NCBI RefSeq assembly: GCF_009765865.1
Contig: NZ_LMUQ01000073.1
Span: 324,170 to 386,451, forward strand
Reading direction: 5' to 3'
From: Acidisoma sp. L85
GTDB taxonomy: Bacteria > Pseudomonadota > Alphaproteobacteria > Acetobacterales > Acetobacteraceae
DNA length: 62,282 nt
Position numbers and translations under genes: made by a program. Of the stretch, positions 17,823 through 26,299 are shown piece after piece. Each line of letters starts with the position of its first letter. Position 1 is the first letter of the stretch. The notes beneath the pieces were generated by a model. The model had not been told where the DNA came from, did no database searches, and saw only the letters and a program-made list of their open reading frames with translations.

Positions 17823-18146
17823 CTAGAGCGATCCCTTGCCGAAATTGGCGAAGGTCTGGCGGTCCTTGTTGTCGCGCATGAGCGACGAGAAGCTCGGGAT
17901 AATCTCGAAGCCGAGGCCCTGGGGGACGCCGGTATCCTCGTCGGCTGTGATCTTGTTGTAGGGCGCGCCGGAGATCTTTTCCCACTTTCCGGCAGGTTTC
18001 TTGGCTTCCAGGTTAACCAGCGTTGCCTTGAAGACCATGCGAACGATCGCCTCTTTCGGGGCGGAGGGCTTAGTCAGGCTCGGGCAGCCGGCGATGATCT
18101 GCCAGCCATTCGCCAAAGCCCATTTGGTGAGCTCTTCGCGGTCCAA
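17823..18146 (-). CDS. Conserved hypothetical protein
   Basis: 107-aa soluble protein starting at TTG 18146 with GGAGGA seven bases upstream. It begins MDREELTKWALANGWQ, has a conserved-looking Cys in IIAGCPSLTKP, then an alpha/beta core with KEAIVRMVFKATLVNLE and a GLGFEIIPSF segment. No signal peptide or membrane helix. The pattern is reminiscent of short hypothetical proteins of Acetobacteraceae, but I cannot name a domain. Convergent with the glutathione peroxidase gene. Confidence 0.7.
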   Translation of the reverse strand: MDREELTKWALANGWQIIAGCPSLTKPSAPKEAIVRMVFKATLVNLEAKKPAGKWEKISGAPYNKITADEDTGVPQGLGFEIIPSFSSLMRDNKDRQTFANFGKGSL

Positions 18147-18221
18147 TGGGCGTTCCTCCGGTCGGGAGCCGTCGTCCTAGGTGGAAGTGCCACGGGTCGC
18201 AAGCGGCTCAGTTCCGGCCCG

Positions 18222-19433
18222 TCAGAACCGCCAGTTCGCGCTAAGTACCGGGCCGACGGTCCACTCGTTCCAGGATTTGCCGGATAGATTGCTCGAGCGG
18301 CGTTCAAAGCCGATTTGCAACGCGATCTGAGGTGCCCCGAAGCGTTGTTGCCGCGCAAAGCCATCGCTGCCGAAGAGAGCTGTGGAGGGGTCGTAGGCGA
18401 TTGTCAGAAGTGGCTCGACTTCAAAATCACGCCGTGGTGTCGTGCCGGCGCTGGCTGGCGGCACGTCGAACCATCGCTCCCTGATGCTCGCGAGAAGCGA
18501 GACGCTCCAATTGGGCGAGGGCACATAGGTAATCGAGGGTACCGCATAGAGCGCGACCGAGTCCGGTCCGGGCACGCGCAGCCGCCGCTGAACATAGAGG
18601 CGGAATCCCAGGCTCCAGACGGCGGCGACCTGGCTATTCGCGCTGATCGGCAGGCCGCGAAAGTTGCCCGAGAAATTGAAAACTCTGCCCAATCCGACGA
18701 CAACGTCGTTCCTTGTATAGGTCCAGGTCGAGAAGGTTCCCTGGAACCCCATAGTTCCCTTGTACCAAAAGAACGGCGACCAGGCTTGATCATTGGCTTT
18801 ATCCTTGTAGGAGACCATGAATCGGGCAGAAGTCTGGTCGCCTCCCGCCTGCGGCTCCGCGCCATATCGATCGGTATTGGCCCGCAGCCTGACGCTGAAC
18901 GCCAGAGGTGCCGATTGCAGATTCTTGCGCCACCCCAATTCGGCTTCGGGGTCAGCTTCCATGGAAGACGGTCCGTCGGACTGCAACTCGTTCGGGTTTG
19001 AGTCGTAGAAGATCGGCAGGTTTGCCCGGAAGGTGAAATCGCGCAGCGTGATCGGGATAGGCTGGGAGGCGACGTCGCGCGCATATGCCGCTTCTTGCGC
19101 GGCGTCGACAGCGTCTTCCTGTTCGTCGATCCGATCCGACCTGCTGTCCTGCGCCTCGGCACGCGATTCGCTCGTGCTGTTCTGAGCCATCGCGGATCTC
19201 GCCGATACGGGCGCCGCGACCGCGAGCAGGATCGCGCCGCCGAATAGGATGCGCCTTGCCCTTGGATTTGCGGAAGATTGGCCCGAGATCGTCAGCATTC
19301 CCGAGGCCCCGGTCTCGTCGGACCACGTGACCCCGCCAGTTCCGCCTTCTGCGAATCGGCCGCCGGCCATGCCAAATCTGCGTCGCGCGGCTGATAAGAT
19401 GTTGTTTTGACTAGCATTTAGCGTAACACCCAT
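18222..19433 (-). CDS. Putative outer-membrane beta-barrel protein
   Basis: 403 aa from ATG 19433, or 358 aa from ATG 19298, which places the signal peptide (RRILFGGAILLAVAAPVSA) near the N-terminus and is the better start. A short acidic coil (QDSRSDRIDEQEDAVDAAQEAA) follows, then about 300 residues of alternating aromatic/polar strands (FTFRANLPIFYDSNP, ARFMVSYKDKAN, VSLLASIRERWF), ending in the outer-membrane signature of a C-terminal Phe (LSANWRF). No known porin family is obvious; the strand FYDSNPNEL resembles adhesin/exopolysaccharide-associated barrels. Divergent from the double hydrolase gene at 19557, so the two may share regulation. Confidence 0.75.
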   Translation of the reverse strand: MGVTLNASQNNILSAARRRFGMAGGRFAEGGTGGVTWSDETGASGMLTISGQSSANPRARRILFGGAILLAVAAPVSARSAMAQNSTSESRAEAQDSRSDRIDEQEDAVDAAQEAAYARDVASQPIPITLRDFTFRANLPIFYDSNPNELQSDGPSSMEADPEAELGWRKNLQSAPLAFSVRLRANTDRYGAEPQAGGDQTSARFMVSYKDKANDQAWSPFFWYKGTMGFQGTFSTWTYTRNDVVVGLGRVFNFSGNFRGLPISANSQVAAVWSLGFRLYVQRRLRVPGPDSVALYAVPSITYVPSPNWSVSLLASIRERWFDVPPASAGTTPRRDFEVEPLLTIAYDPSTALFGSDGFARQQRFGAPQIALQIGFERRSSNLSGKSWNEWTVGPVLSANWRF

Positions 19434-19556
19434 TGTGATTAGATCGCCTGGGCGGATGTCAGCCTATAAGCCATATGATCCTTCGATGCTCGCTTGGTAG
19501 TCTAAGCGAAGTCAGGCGTCTTTGATCAGCATCTCCGCGATCTGAAAGGAGTGCCG

Positions 19557-21479
19557 ATGGGTCTCTCCAAAGTCACAGACAGGCTGCGAGGTGAAGGCAT
19601 GATCGCTGACCCACCGCCAGATCTGACAGCTGTAAACCGGTCGCTTGAGCGAGACTGGCTGGTGGCCGCTCCAGTTTCGCGAGGCGCTAGCGCGGTGAGA
19701 AGCGACGGGGCTTGTGGTGATAGCGTCGCTGCCCCACAGGACCGCGAGCGCCTGATGACGCCCGTCGTCTTCAATAATTGCTTTGGCTGGCTGCATTCGA
19801 GCCAAGCGAGTGCGGCCAGCGATGTCGCGGTGCTGCTGTGTCCTGGCCTCAATCGGGATGCTCTGGACGCGCATTACCCGTTGCGCCTTCTGGCGGATGA
19901 ATTCGCGGCTGCGGGCTATCTCGCGATGCGGTTCGACTATCCGGGAACCGGCGATTCCTGTGACCTCGCCGATATCGATGGCGAGCCTGGAGATTATTGG
20001 GCCGCCTGGCAGCAAAGTGTAGCCGCGGCTGCGGATTGGCTGCGCGGCTCGACCGGAGCGCGGCGGCTGGTGTTTTGCGGGCTCCGCTTTGGCGCGCTCC
20101 TCGCCACGTTGGCGGCCGAACAGCGAGACGATGCGGCCGGGCTGATTCTTCTGGCGCCCGTGCTGCGTGGCCGCTCGTATATGCGGCAGTTGAGCGTCGA
20201 AGCGCAGCTGCAAAGCGGTGCGGCCGAATCCTCAAGTTATACCTTGGACTTTCAGGAACTTCGTTTCAGCGCTGAGACGGTTGCCGCGATCAGCCAAGCG
20301 GATCTGCGGCAAGTCCGGCTGATGAATGGATGCGAGGTCGGCGTCTTCTCCCAGTCGGATTCGAGCCTGCTGAGCGATTGCGCGGAGGCCTGGAAGCGAG
20401 GCGGCGCCAAGGTCACTTGCGCCAGCTTCGAGACGCTGGAGCCGATGCTGCACCATAACATTCAGGGTGAGGGCCAGCCGTCGGATTTTTCCGCAATTGT
20501 TGATTGGATCCGGCAGGCTGTGCCAGTGGGGAAAGTCTCCCTCCCTGAAATTGCCTCGCGCAGAGCCATTCTCTCGCAACCCGGATGGGTCGAGGAGCCC
20601 CTCCGCTTCGGTGAGGGCGATCGGTTATTCGGCATGCTATGCCGCCCCGACACCCGTGCCGGTGATATGGCGGTCATCATCACCAATACAGGAGTCGATC
20701 CCCATTACGGCTTCGCGCGGTTCGGCGCGGAATTTGCGAGGCGCCTGGCGGTCGCCGGTATTGTGTCGCTGCGGCTGGACTTTTCCGGACTCGGCGACAG
20801 CCTGGGCGTTCCGGGCAAGGAAGAAGTGGTAAGTTCGATTTTCGAGAGCGACCGCCTGCTCGATATCAGAGCGGCCGCCGATGCGCTTGAAAGTCTGGGC
20901 TATCACCGGTTGGCGATGCAGGGACTGTGCTCGGGCGCCTATCATGCTTTGCGAGGTGCCGTGGCCGACCCGAGAATCGAAATACTCATGCTAGTGAACA
21001 TGCCAGTGTTTCATTGGCGCAACGGCGACACGATCGAATTCGTTGCCCACAAGCACGCCACGAGCGATTATCTCCGCAAGCTGCGCAGCCTGGAAACTTG
21101 GAAGCAGCTCCTGCTAGGCAAGTTCAACGTGCGCGGCATCATCCATGCGCAGCGCGAGCGGCTGTTCGAGCGTATTGGGGCGGTGGCGTCAAATGCACTC
21201 CGAAAACTTGGTTTGGCCGTTTCGCAAAATCCGGCGCATTGCGCCATGGCGGCCTTGTCGCGCCGCCATGCCAAGACCTTGTTGCTCTATGCCGCGAATG
21301 ACGGCGGTCTCGATGTATTCGAGCAGCATTTCGGTCGTGGCGGAACCGGGCTGCGGGCTTTTCAGGGCGCCTCCCTGGAGATTGTGCAGGGGATCGATCA
21401 CTCGCTCAGCGGCCGCGGGATGCGGCGAACCGTGGCGCAGTTGATGATTGCCTTCGTGGCGGCCTCTCTCGGCACCTGA
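19557..21479 (+). CDS. Tandem alpha/beta hydrolase-fold protein
   Basis: 640-aa cytoplasmic protein with two alpha/beta hydrolase domains. Domain 1 (about 67-330) has an oxyanion region (LLCPGLNRDA) and a GDS strand turn, but its nucleophile elbow is G-L-R-F-G: Arg177 replaces the nucleophile. Domain 2 (about 340-640) has the elbow GLCSGAY, putting Cys458 at the nucleophile position, and a late His in GIDHS. Similar proteins occur beside exosortase or polysaccharide loci. ATG 19557 has AAAGGAG at 19545-19551; an internal ATG at 19755 matches the family's usual start, so the first 66 residues are uncertain. The O-methyltransferase follows 41 bases later, probably in the same operon. Substrate unknown. 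Confidence 0.82.
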   Translation: MGLSKVTDRLRGEGMIADPPPDLTAVNRSLERDWLVAAPVSRGASAVRSDGACGDSVAAPQDRERLMTPVVFNNCFGWLHSSQASAASDVAVLLCPGLNRDALDAHYPLRLLADEFAAAGYLAMRFDYPGTGDSCDLADIDGEPGDYWAAWQQSVAAAADWLRGSTGARRLVFCGLRFGALLATLAAEQRDDAAGLILLAPVLRGRSYMRQLSVEAQLQSGAAESSSYTLDFQELRFSAETVAAISQADLRQVRLMNGCEVGVFSQSDSSLLSDCAEAWKRGGAKVTCASFETLEPMLHHNIQGEGQPSDFSAIVDWIRQAVPVGKVSLPEIASRRAILSQPGWVEEPLRFGEGDRLFGMLCRPDTRAGDMAVIITNTGVDPHYGFARFGAEFARRLAVAGIVSLRLDFSGLGDSLGVPGKEEVVSSIFESDRLLDIRAAADALESLGYHRLAMQGLCSGAYHALRGAVADPRIEILMLVNMPVFHWRNGDTIEFVAHKHATSDYLRKLRSLETWKQLLLGKFNVRGIIHAQRERLFERIGAVASNALRKLGLAVSQNPAHCAMAALSRRHAKTLLLYAANDGGLDVFEQHFGRGGTGLRAFQGASLEIVQGIDHSLSGRGMRRTVAQLMIAFVAASLGT

Positions 21480-21519
21480 CGGCTACCGACGCCGATAAAA
21501 ACAATAAAAGGAGGTAGGT

Positions 21520-22518
21520 TTGGAGAATCTTACGCCGGCGCCGTTCGTCGATGCGCTGCTCGGCTATCAGCAAACGGCAGCGCTTTATGCCGCTGTGAAA
21601 CTTGATCTGTTCAGCCTGGTCTGCGCGGGCACCGACACCGCCGAGGGCATTGCCGCCGCCAGCGGCGCCGCGCCACGCGGTGTGCGTATCCTCGCCGACT
21701 ACCTCACCATTCGCGGGTTTCTGGAAAAATCGGGGCAGCACTATCAACCCGCACCGGTCACACGCGCGTTTCTCGACCGAGCTTCACCTAGTTGCATGAG
21801 CGGGATCGTTGATTTCCTGGCATCGCGTGAGATGCTGGGGATCTATTTGGACGACCCAGTGTCGTACGTGCGCAACGGTGGTTCGCCGGGCCTCGGGAAT
21901 ATTGCTCCGGACAACTCGGTATGGGTCACTTTCGCCGAAGCGATGGGGCCTTTCATGGGCGGGCAGGCCAATCTGGTTGCCGAGCATGTTGGGGCGTGGA
22001 ACGACAGACCTCGCCGGGTGCTCGACGTCGCGGCGGGTCACGGGCTGTTCGGAATTGCGGTCGCCAAGGCGATTCCGGATGCAGAGATTACCGCTGTCGA
22101 TTGGCCGGCCGTACTCGAAGTGGCGAGCGCCAACGCGCGGCGAGCCGGTTTGGACGTTCGCTATCATCTCTGCCCCGGTAACGCCTTCGACGTGGATTGG
22201 GGGACCGGCTTCGACCTCGTGATGTTGCCCAATTTCCTCCATCATTTCGATCACGACGGCTGCGTCGCCATCTTGCGCCGTGTGCGCGCAAGCCTGGCGC
22301 CCGGCGGCCGTACCTTGGCGGTGGAATTTGTGCCGAACGATGATCGCGTGTCACCGCCGATGCCCGGGATGTTCTCCTTCATGATGCTCGCATCCACGCC
22401 GAGCGGAGACGCCTACACGCATGCGGAGTTGGAGGCGATGGGCCGCGACGCCGGCTATTCCAGCGTCACGGTGGCGCCGCTTCTGCCAACGCCTCAGACC
22501 CTGGCGGAATTCATCTGA
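21520..22518 (+). CDS. SAM-dependent O-methyltransferase
   Basis: 332-aa class I methyltransferase of the plant-COMT/bacterial secondary-metabolite type: an N-terminal winged-helix dimerisation domain (residues 1-100, with LFSLVCAG and GVRILADYL) and a Rossmann domain with the SAM motif VLDVAAGHGLFGIA, an acidic ITAVDWP strand and PNFLHHFDHDGCVAILRRV. TTG 21520 has a perfect AAAGGAGGT at 21507-21515, implying strong translation. Probably co-transcribed with the double hydrolase. The methyl acceptor (likely a hydroxyl of a small molecule) is not deducible. Confidence 0.88.
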   Translation: MENLTPAPFVDALLGYQQTAALYAAVKLDLFSLVCAGTDTAEGIAAASGAAPRGVRILADYLTIRGFLEKSGQHYQPAPVTRAFLDRASPSCMSGIVDFLASREMLGIYLDDPVSYVRNGGSPGLGNIAPDNSVWVTFAEAMGPFMGGQANLVAEHVGAWNDRPRRVLDVAAGHGLFGIAVAKAIPDAEITAVDWPAVLEVASANARRAGLDVRYHLCPGNAFDVDWGTGFDLVMLPNFLHHFDHDGCVAILRRVRASLAPGGRTLAVEFVPNDDRVSPPMPGMFSFMMLASTPSGDAYTHAELEAMGRDAGYSSVTVAPLLPTPQTLAEFI

Positions 22519-22570
22519 ATTCAGGCGGACGGGGAGGGGATTGCCATCAAGCCGGCACGACCCCTTCGCG

Positions 22571-23707
22571 TTACGCCGGAACGACAGAGACGGGAGCCTC
22601 CGCCTTCTGGAGGGAATGCAGATATCCCTCCCTGATCTTGGCTCCTTCGTCGTCATAAACGAAAGGCAGGAAAGCATAGCGGCTGCCGCTCGTGATCTTC
22701 GAAACGGCGTGAAGGATGTTGCAAGGAAACACGACTACCCATCCCGGGCGCGCCTTGTAGCCGCGTGGATTATATTCTGGGAAACGCACTTCGCCGCCCT
22801 CAAAATCATCGTTCAGGTTGATCGACAGTGCAAAACGCCGATGGGCGGTGATGGGCTGCGTATTGTCGCGGTGGGGCGTGAAATGGCCGCCATCCTCGGC
22901 CGCATAGCATCCCACCAGATATCGTTCCATGCGGGTTATGTTCATGAAAAACACACGGCGAATTTCGGGCAACACCCGCCGCACGATACGGGCCTGCGCT
23001 TGCTGGATTAAATCGGTATCCGTGAGCAGGAAGTCCCGCCGACTTTTCATGGCGCGATCGAGCACGCCGGTATTGTTCCGCATGACGCCGCTTTCTTCTC
23101 CACCATCAGCCTTGTACAGATCGATGAGATGGCGGCAGAAAGCCGGCTCGAAAACATTCGGCAGGATGAGAACGGGCGCGGGAACCTCGAAGCCGGCAAA
23201 GGCGGCCGGGGCGGGTAGACCACTCAGAAAAGCAAATAGATTCTTGTGCTCGGTATCCTCGGCTGAGATCGGAAAGACTGCCAAGACGTGGAGAGTCGGA
23301 TCGACAATTAGCCAGAATCGCCTATACTGCGTCATCGCGCCGAAGGCCTCGTTTTGGGGAGCGGCACCGCATAGCCGGCTGACGGTTCCGTCGAAATCCC
23401 ACATGAAGCGAACACCGGGCTTGGCGTCCTTCACGCGGCCGGATGTTTCATCCTCGGGATCGATGCTGATGCCGAAGAAACTCGCGCGCTGGTCGTTGAA
23501 GAATGCGCGGTGTCTCAGCATGGCGTCGATGGCACTCTTCCCGACGGGGTTTGCGGCCGATCCATAGAAGCAAAGCACGAGGTAGCGGCCGGCGTAGTTC
23601 TGGTAGGAGAATTTCGGCAGTTCCGCGGTTCTCTGAACGAATTCGGGGGCGCGGTCGCCAGTCTCCAAGCGCACGAAAGACGGGGCGGCGATTGCTTGGT
23701 CGTTCAT
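22571..23707 (-). CDS. Peroxiredoxin-like/prolyl 4-hydroxylase-type dioxygenase fusion
   Basis: 378-aa fusion. Residues 1-165 have the thioredoxin/AhpC fold layout (LETGDRAPEF, YLVLCFYGSA, FFGISIDPEDE, FRFWLIVDP-like strand) but no Cys where peroxiredoxins have PxxxTxxC; the loop reads YGSAANPVGK. Residues 170-370 are a P4H-type 2-oxoglutarate/Fe(II) oxygenase with the metal triad His279-x-Asp281 (TPHRDN) and His333 (ILHAVSKI), and a basic 2OG ligand near SGSRYAFLPF. It should hydroxylate a protein or small molecule; the target is unknown. The first domain is presumably structural or substrate-binding. Convergent with the methyltransferase gene. Confidence 0.85.
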   Translation of the reverse strand: MNDQAIAAPSFVRLETGDRAPEFVQRTAELPKFSYQNYAGRYLVLCFYGSAANPVGKSAIDAMLRHRAFFNDQRASFFGISIDPEDETSGRVKDAKPGVRFMWDFDGTVSRLCGAAPQNEAFGAMTQYRRFWLIVDPTLHVLAVFPISAEDTEHKNLFAFLSGLPAPAAFAGFEVPAPVLILPNVFEPAFCRHLIDLYKADGGEESGVMRNNTGVLDRAMKSRRDFLLTDTDLIQQAQARIVRRVLPEIRRVFFMNITRMERYLVGCYAAEDGGHFTPHRDNTQPITAHRRFALSINLNDDFEGGEVRFPEYNPRGYKARPGWVVVFPCNILHAVSKITSGSRYAFLPFVYDDEGAKIREGYLHSLQKAEAPVSVVPA

Positions 23708-23876
23708 GGCGCCTTGGTGCTCCTACTCCGCTTGGTCGATTATCCGAGGGAGCGGAGGGGCGCAACAGACCCGGGTGCTGGGCCATCAGGCGGGCGATAC
23801 TTCATGTGTGACAAATTGTTTCCTGGGTTGGTTGGGTAGTACCCAGGAAGCCATAATGAAGGCTAGCCCCAGAACA

Positions 23877-23907
23877 GTAAACCCCGCCAGGCAAAAGCGG
23901 GGTTTAC
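23877..23907. terminator. Hairpin at the end of the frameshifted gene
   Basis: GTAAACCCCGC (23877-23887) pairs perfectly with GCGGGGTTTAC (23897-23907), an 11-bp stem with a nine-base loop. Read on the minus strand, the stem begins at the TAA stop of the gene ending at 23904. The loop is T-rich on that strand but no long T-run follows, so termination efficiency is uncertain. A second inverted repeat, CCTGGGT/ACCCAGG (23822-23847), lies nearby. Confidence 0.55.
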
Positions 23908-24432
23908 TGCAGCGAGAGAGGCGAATTTTCGACGTCAGGCAGTTTAGGTGAGGCCCTGGACGCCGCGGGCACGTTAGGCTCGGACACTATCAGCGGAGAA
24001 ATTTCGGCTTCCGCTGCCGCGTAAGTGACCAAGAATTGGCATGCGGCGATCGGCTCCGCAATTATCCCTTGTGACGGCGCCGATCGGCCGAACCGCCGGA
24101 CGGCGTAGTCGCCCGGGATCCGGCGCCGAAGTTCTTCAGGCCACGATCGTGCGCGGAACCCAGGAGAAGGCGCAGTCCTCCAGGTGGCTGAATTCCTGCG
24201 GACTGATGCCCCAGAGGTTGACGCTGCTAGGATCGCCGGGCGCTCGGCTGAGGGCTGCATGGGGAACAAATGGCGCGCCCATCGCATAGTCCAACAGGGT
24301 CGGCTCCTTCTTTTCGCCGAAGAAGGGAAAGAGGTAATAGGCGTGTTCCTGAACGATCTTGTCCCAGGCATCGGGATAGGTGATCGTCCCGAGCAGCTCA
24401 CGCTGCGCCGAATAGAGATTTCGCGTTGCCAC
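23904..24432 (-). pseudogene. Frameshifted hypothetical gene
   Basis: From GTG 24432 one frame encodes 98 plausible residues (TYPDAWDKIVQEHAYYLFPF, then NLWGISPQEFSHLEDCAFSW) to a TGA at 24136. The next frame, plus one relative to it, continues protein-like from about 24130 (EELRRRIPGDYAVRRFG, then ACQFLVTYAAAEAEISPL) to a TAA at 23904 that forms the base of a hairpin. A single original product of about 175 aa fits. The site reads GTG GCC TGA A; a plus-one slip over the TGA would restore the frame, but the codon context is not a known frameshift site, so an indel is likelier. No domain recognised. Confidence 0.5.
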
Positions 24433-24682
24433 GCTTGAGCGACCTCAGGCTGCGAGGGGTTGGCGTCTCCTACAATGGGCGATGGAGAAGTGTCATCTTC
24501 ACCAAAAGTGACCTTTGGTGCAGGTCGCCCGCTTTCCCTTGCGACCGAGCCGGCGAATGAAGCTGGCGGCCGGTAAATTCGTGAGACCGGCAAATTGACG
24601 CTGGGCCGGCTCTGCAACCTATGCGATAATTCCGCTGGTATATGCGCGCGTAATAGTCAAACCGGTTGATATTGGAACTCCA

Positions 24683-24907
24683 ATGAAATCTTTTGTTTTA
24701 ACTCTTCTATTATCCTCTGGGCTTGCAGCCTTCTCCTCGGCGGCACTGGCGCAGACGATGATGCAGGCCTGTGGCCCGGATATTCAGCGCCTCTGCTCAC
24801 ATGTTGGGCCGGGCCATATCAAGCAGTGCATGAAGAAGCACATGAGGGAACTTTCGCCCGTCTGCGTAGGGACACTGGTGAAGATGAAACAAGGAATGTC
24901 TCAATAA
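24683..24907 (+). CDS. Small exported Cys-rich-repeat protein
   Basis: 74-aa protein with a signal peptide (FVLTLLLSSGLAAFSSAALA, cut near residue 23) and a 50-residue mature part of the Cys-rich GLG1-like type: ACGPDIQRLCSHVGPG, then KQCMKKHMRELSPVC. The four cysteines in C-x6-C-x12-C-x11-C spacing probably form two disulfides in the periplasm. Proteins of this kind are common in alphaproteobacteria and uncharacterised. The gene is followed by a strong hairpin and lies in A+T-richer DNA. Confidence 0.8.
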   Translation: MKSFVLTLLLSSGLAAFSSAALAQTMMQACGPDIQRLCSHVGPGHIKQCMKKHMRELSPVCVGTLVKMKQGMSQ

Positions 24908-24927
24908 TCATCGAGACTTTCCGGCAG

Positions 24928-24954
24928 GGGTTGCGCCTTTTTGTGGCGCAACCC
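24928..24954. terminator. Bidirectional terminator-like hairpin
   Basis: GGGTTGCGCC (24928-24937) pairs perfectly with GGCGCAACCC (24945-24954) around a seven-base T-rich loop. It lies 20 bases after the stop of the Cys-rich protein gene and 20 bases before the stop of the opposing small lipoprotein gene, the usual position for a shared terminator. A poly-T tail is absent on both sides. Confidence 0.7.
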
Positions 24955-24973
24955 GCCTGTGTCGCGTTGTTGT

Positions 24974-25105
24974 TTACCGGTACCAGTAGTAGTGGGGATG
25001 ATGGTAGTAGCCAGGCCCGTAGCCGTAGCCTGGCGGCCCGTAATAGCAACCCGCGACTGAGACGGCGAGGGCCACTAGGAGTAGAATAGGCGTTAAGCGA
25101 CGCAT
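24974..25105 (-). CDS. Tiny Tyr/Gly/Pro-rich lipoprotein
   Basis: 43-aa protein: a signal peptide with the lipobox VSVAGC (lipidated Cys near residue 20) followed by only 24 residues, nearly all Tyr, Gly, Pro and His (YYGPPGYGYGPGYYHHPHYY). ATG 25105 has AGGAGA seven bases upstream. The mature peptide has no fold-forming content and could coat a membrane or bind metal through His/Tyr; that is inference. Similar tiny lipoproteins are frequent in Acetobacteraceae and Rhizobiales and remain uncharacterised. Confidence 0.7.
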   Translation of the reverse strand: MRRLTPILLLVALAVSVAGCYYGPPGYGYGPGYYHHPHYYWYR

Positions 25106-25236
25106 GCTGCGCTCTCCTGTGACAAGGGCTCTGGGCTGTTGGGATCGATCAGATATCACCCGCGAGCCGAATCCTGTCACTTCAAGAACGTGTTAGGCCT
25201 GGACCCGGCCGAAACTGGCGTTCCGCGGGCGTATGC

Positions 25237-25941
25237 TCATGCCGGCTTGCCGAGGATGGCGAGCGCTGCCTGCGAGCGACGCGATGTGCGGGCGAGCCAG
25301 CCGACTCCACTGGTACCGAAATTGGGCAGGCTGCGGTAATAGGCGTTTTGCGCATCGCCGAGTGCGAGGCTGATAACTGCGGCGCGCTGCCGCGGTTGCG
25401 CCGCCACCGCAGCGAGGGTGATGGGACCAACCCAGCCATCCCGCACCACCCCGAGACGCTGTTGCAGAAGCAGCATATCGCTTGCGTTGAGGGAGCGGGC
25501 GAGGGTCGGCAGGTCCAGCGTCGCGAGGCTCCTTAAGGTGCGGGAGCCGATGGATCCGTCCTCCGTCACACCCAGAAGCTTCTGGAGAAGCCTCGCGGAG
25601 GTGCCGACATCCGTGTCCCAGCCGAAGTCGAAGCACATGAGATCGAGGCCGGATGGCAGGTCATCGCATCGCAGCGGCTCCCAGTAGCGGCTGCGCGCCA
25701 TCCCGTTCAGCACGCTCTCGGGCAGGGTCTTCATCCAGTCGGCGGTAACGACAACGCCTGGATCGGTTTCCGCCATGTAGGCGATCGTCGCCGGTGCGCT
25801 GCAGCCCAGGTTGCTCCCAATAAGCTCGCCCTTGCCGGTGACTCCCGTCGACCAGTTTCCGCTTTTCTGAGGGTCGGCGTTGTAGCCGGATGCCTCGGAC
25901 TTGGCGAAGGCGGTAGCGAGCGTGAAGTTGTGGGCAGCCAT
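25237..25941 (-). CDS. GH108-type muramidase with peptidoglycan-binding domain
   Basis: 234-aa putative lysozyme. The N-terminal glycoside hydrolase 108 domain normally has E-G-G-Y/F-x-N-D-P; here the segment is SEASGYNADPQ, keeping Glu (about residue 15) and NxDP but with an altered Gly-Gly. The rest of the domain (WMKTLPESVLNGMARSRYWEP, LDLMCFDFGWD) matches the family, followed by a helical peptidoglycan-binding domain (LLQKLLGVTEDGSIGSRTL). No signal peptide, as in phage endolysins or gene-transfer-agent enzymes. GGAGGA precedes ATG 25941. No phage structural gene is near. Confidence 0.82.
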   Translation of the reverse strand: MAAHNFTLATAFAKSEASGYNADPQKSGNWSTGVTGKGELIGSNLGCSAPATIAYMAETDPGVVVTADWMKTLPESVLNGMARSRYWEPLRCDDLPSGLDLMCFDFGWDTDVGTSARLLQKLLGVTEDGSIGSRTLRSLATLDLPTLARSLNASDMLLLQQRLGVVRDGWVGPITLAAVAAQPRQRAAVISLALGDAQNAYYRSLPNFGTSGVGWLARTSRRSQAALAILGKPA

Positions 25942-26130
25942 TCAAACATCCTCCATCGGGGAGCAGTTCATCAGGGCGCGCCATCCCGCGAGCCACGGGA
26001 TCGGCCGTTGGATGAGCATATCGGAAAGACGAGGCTTGGGTTGATAATGTGCTGTCCCGTGCACGCTCAGGCACACGATGACCACGGGTCGAATAGTTGC
26101 TGACGCTTTAAAGCTACAATTGAAACGCAT
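25942..26130 (-). CDS. Small ORF abutting the muramidase gene
   Basis: 62-codon frame whose TGA touches the muramidase ATG (TGAATG), as in a coupled pair. The C-terminal half reads like protein (MLIQRPIPWLAGWRALMNCS). No clear ribosome-binding site before ATG 26130 and no signal peptide or full membrane helix, so a holin role is not supported. It may only be leader DNA. Between 26131 and 26299 I see no other feature. Confidence 0.25.
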   Translation of the reverse strand: MRFNCSFKASATIRPVVIVCLSVHGTAHYQPKPRLSDMLIQRPIPWLAGWRALMNCSPMEDV

Positions 26131-26299
26131 AGCTTACATCTGAAGCCATTATTCTGAGCATGGCTTCCATCGGTTAACAGGACTTCTGCTGCGCCGCAGC
26201 AATCGTAAATTTAGCTCGACGGGATGCAACGACGATTGCGGTGTTGGTTCCGCGCTGGCCGCCATGAGACGACCGGCTACTGACTTGGAGAGCATTGTT

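Noticed and set aside
23822-23847. CCTGGGT/ACCCAGG dyad as a promoter operator for the P4H fusion
   Set aside because: Seven-bp stem only, over 110 bases from the start, with no second copy.
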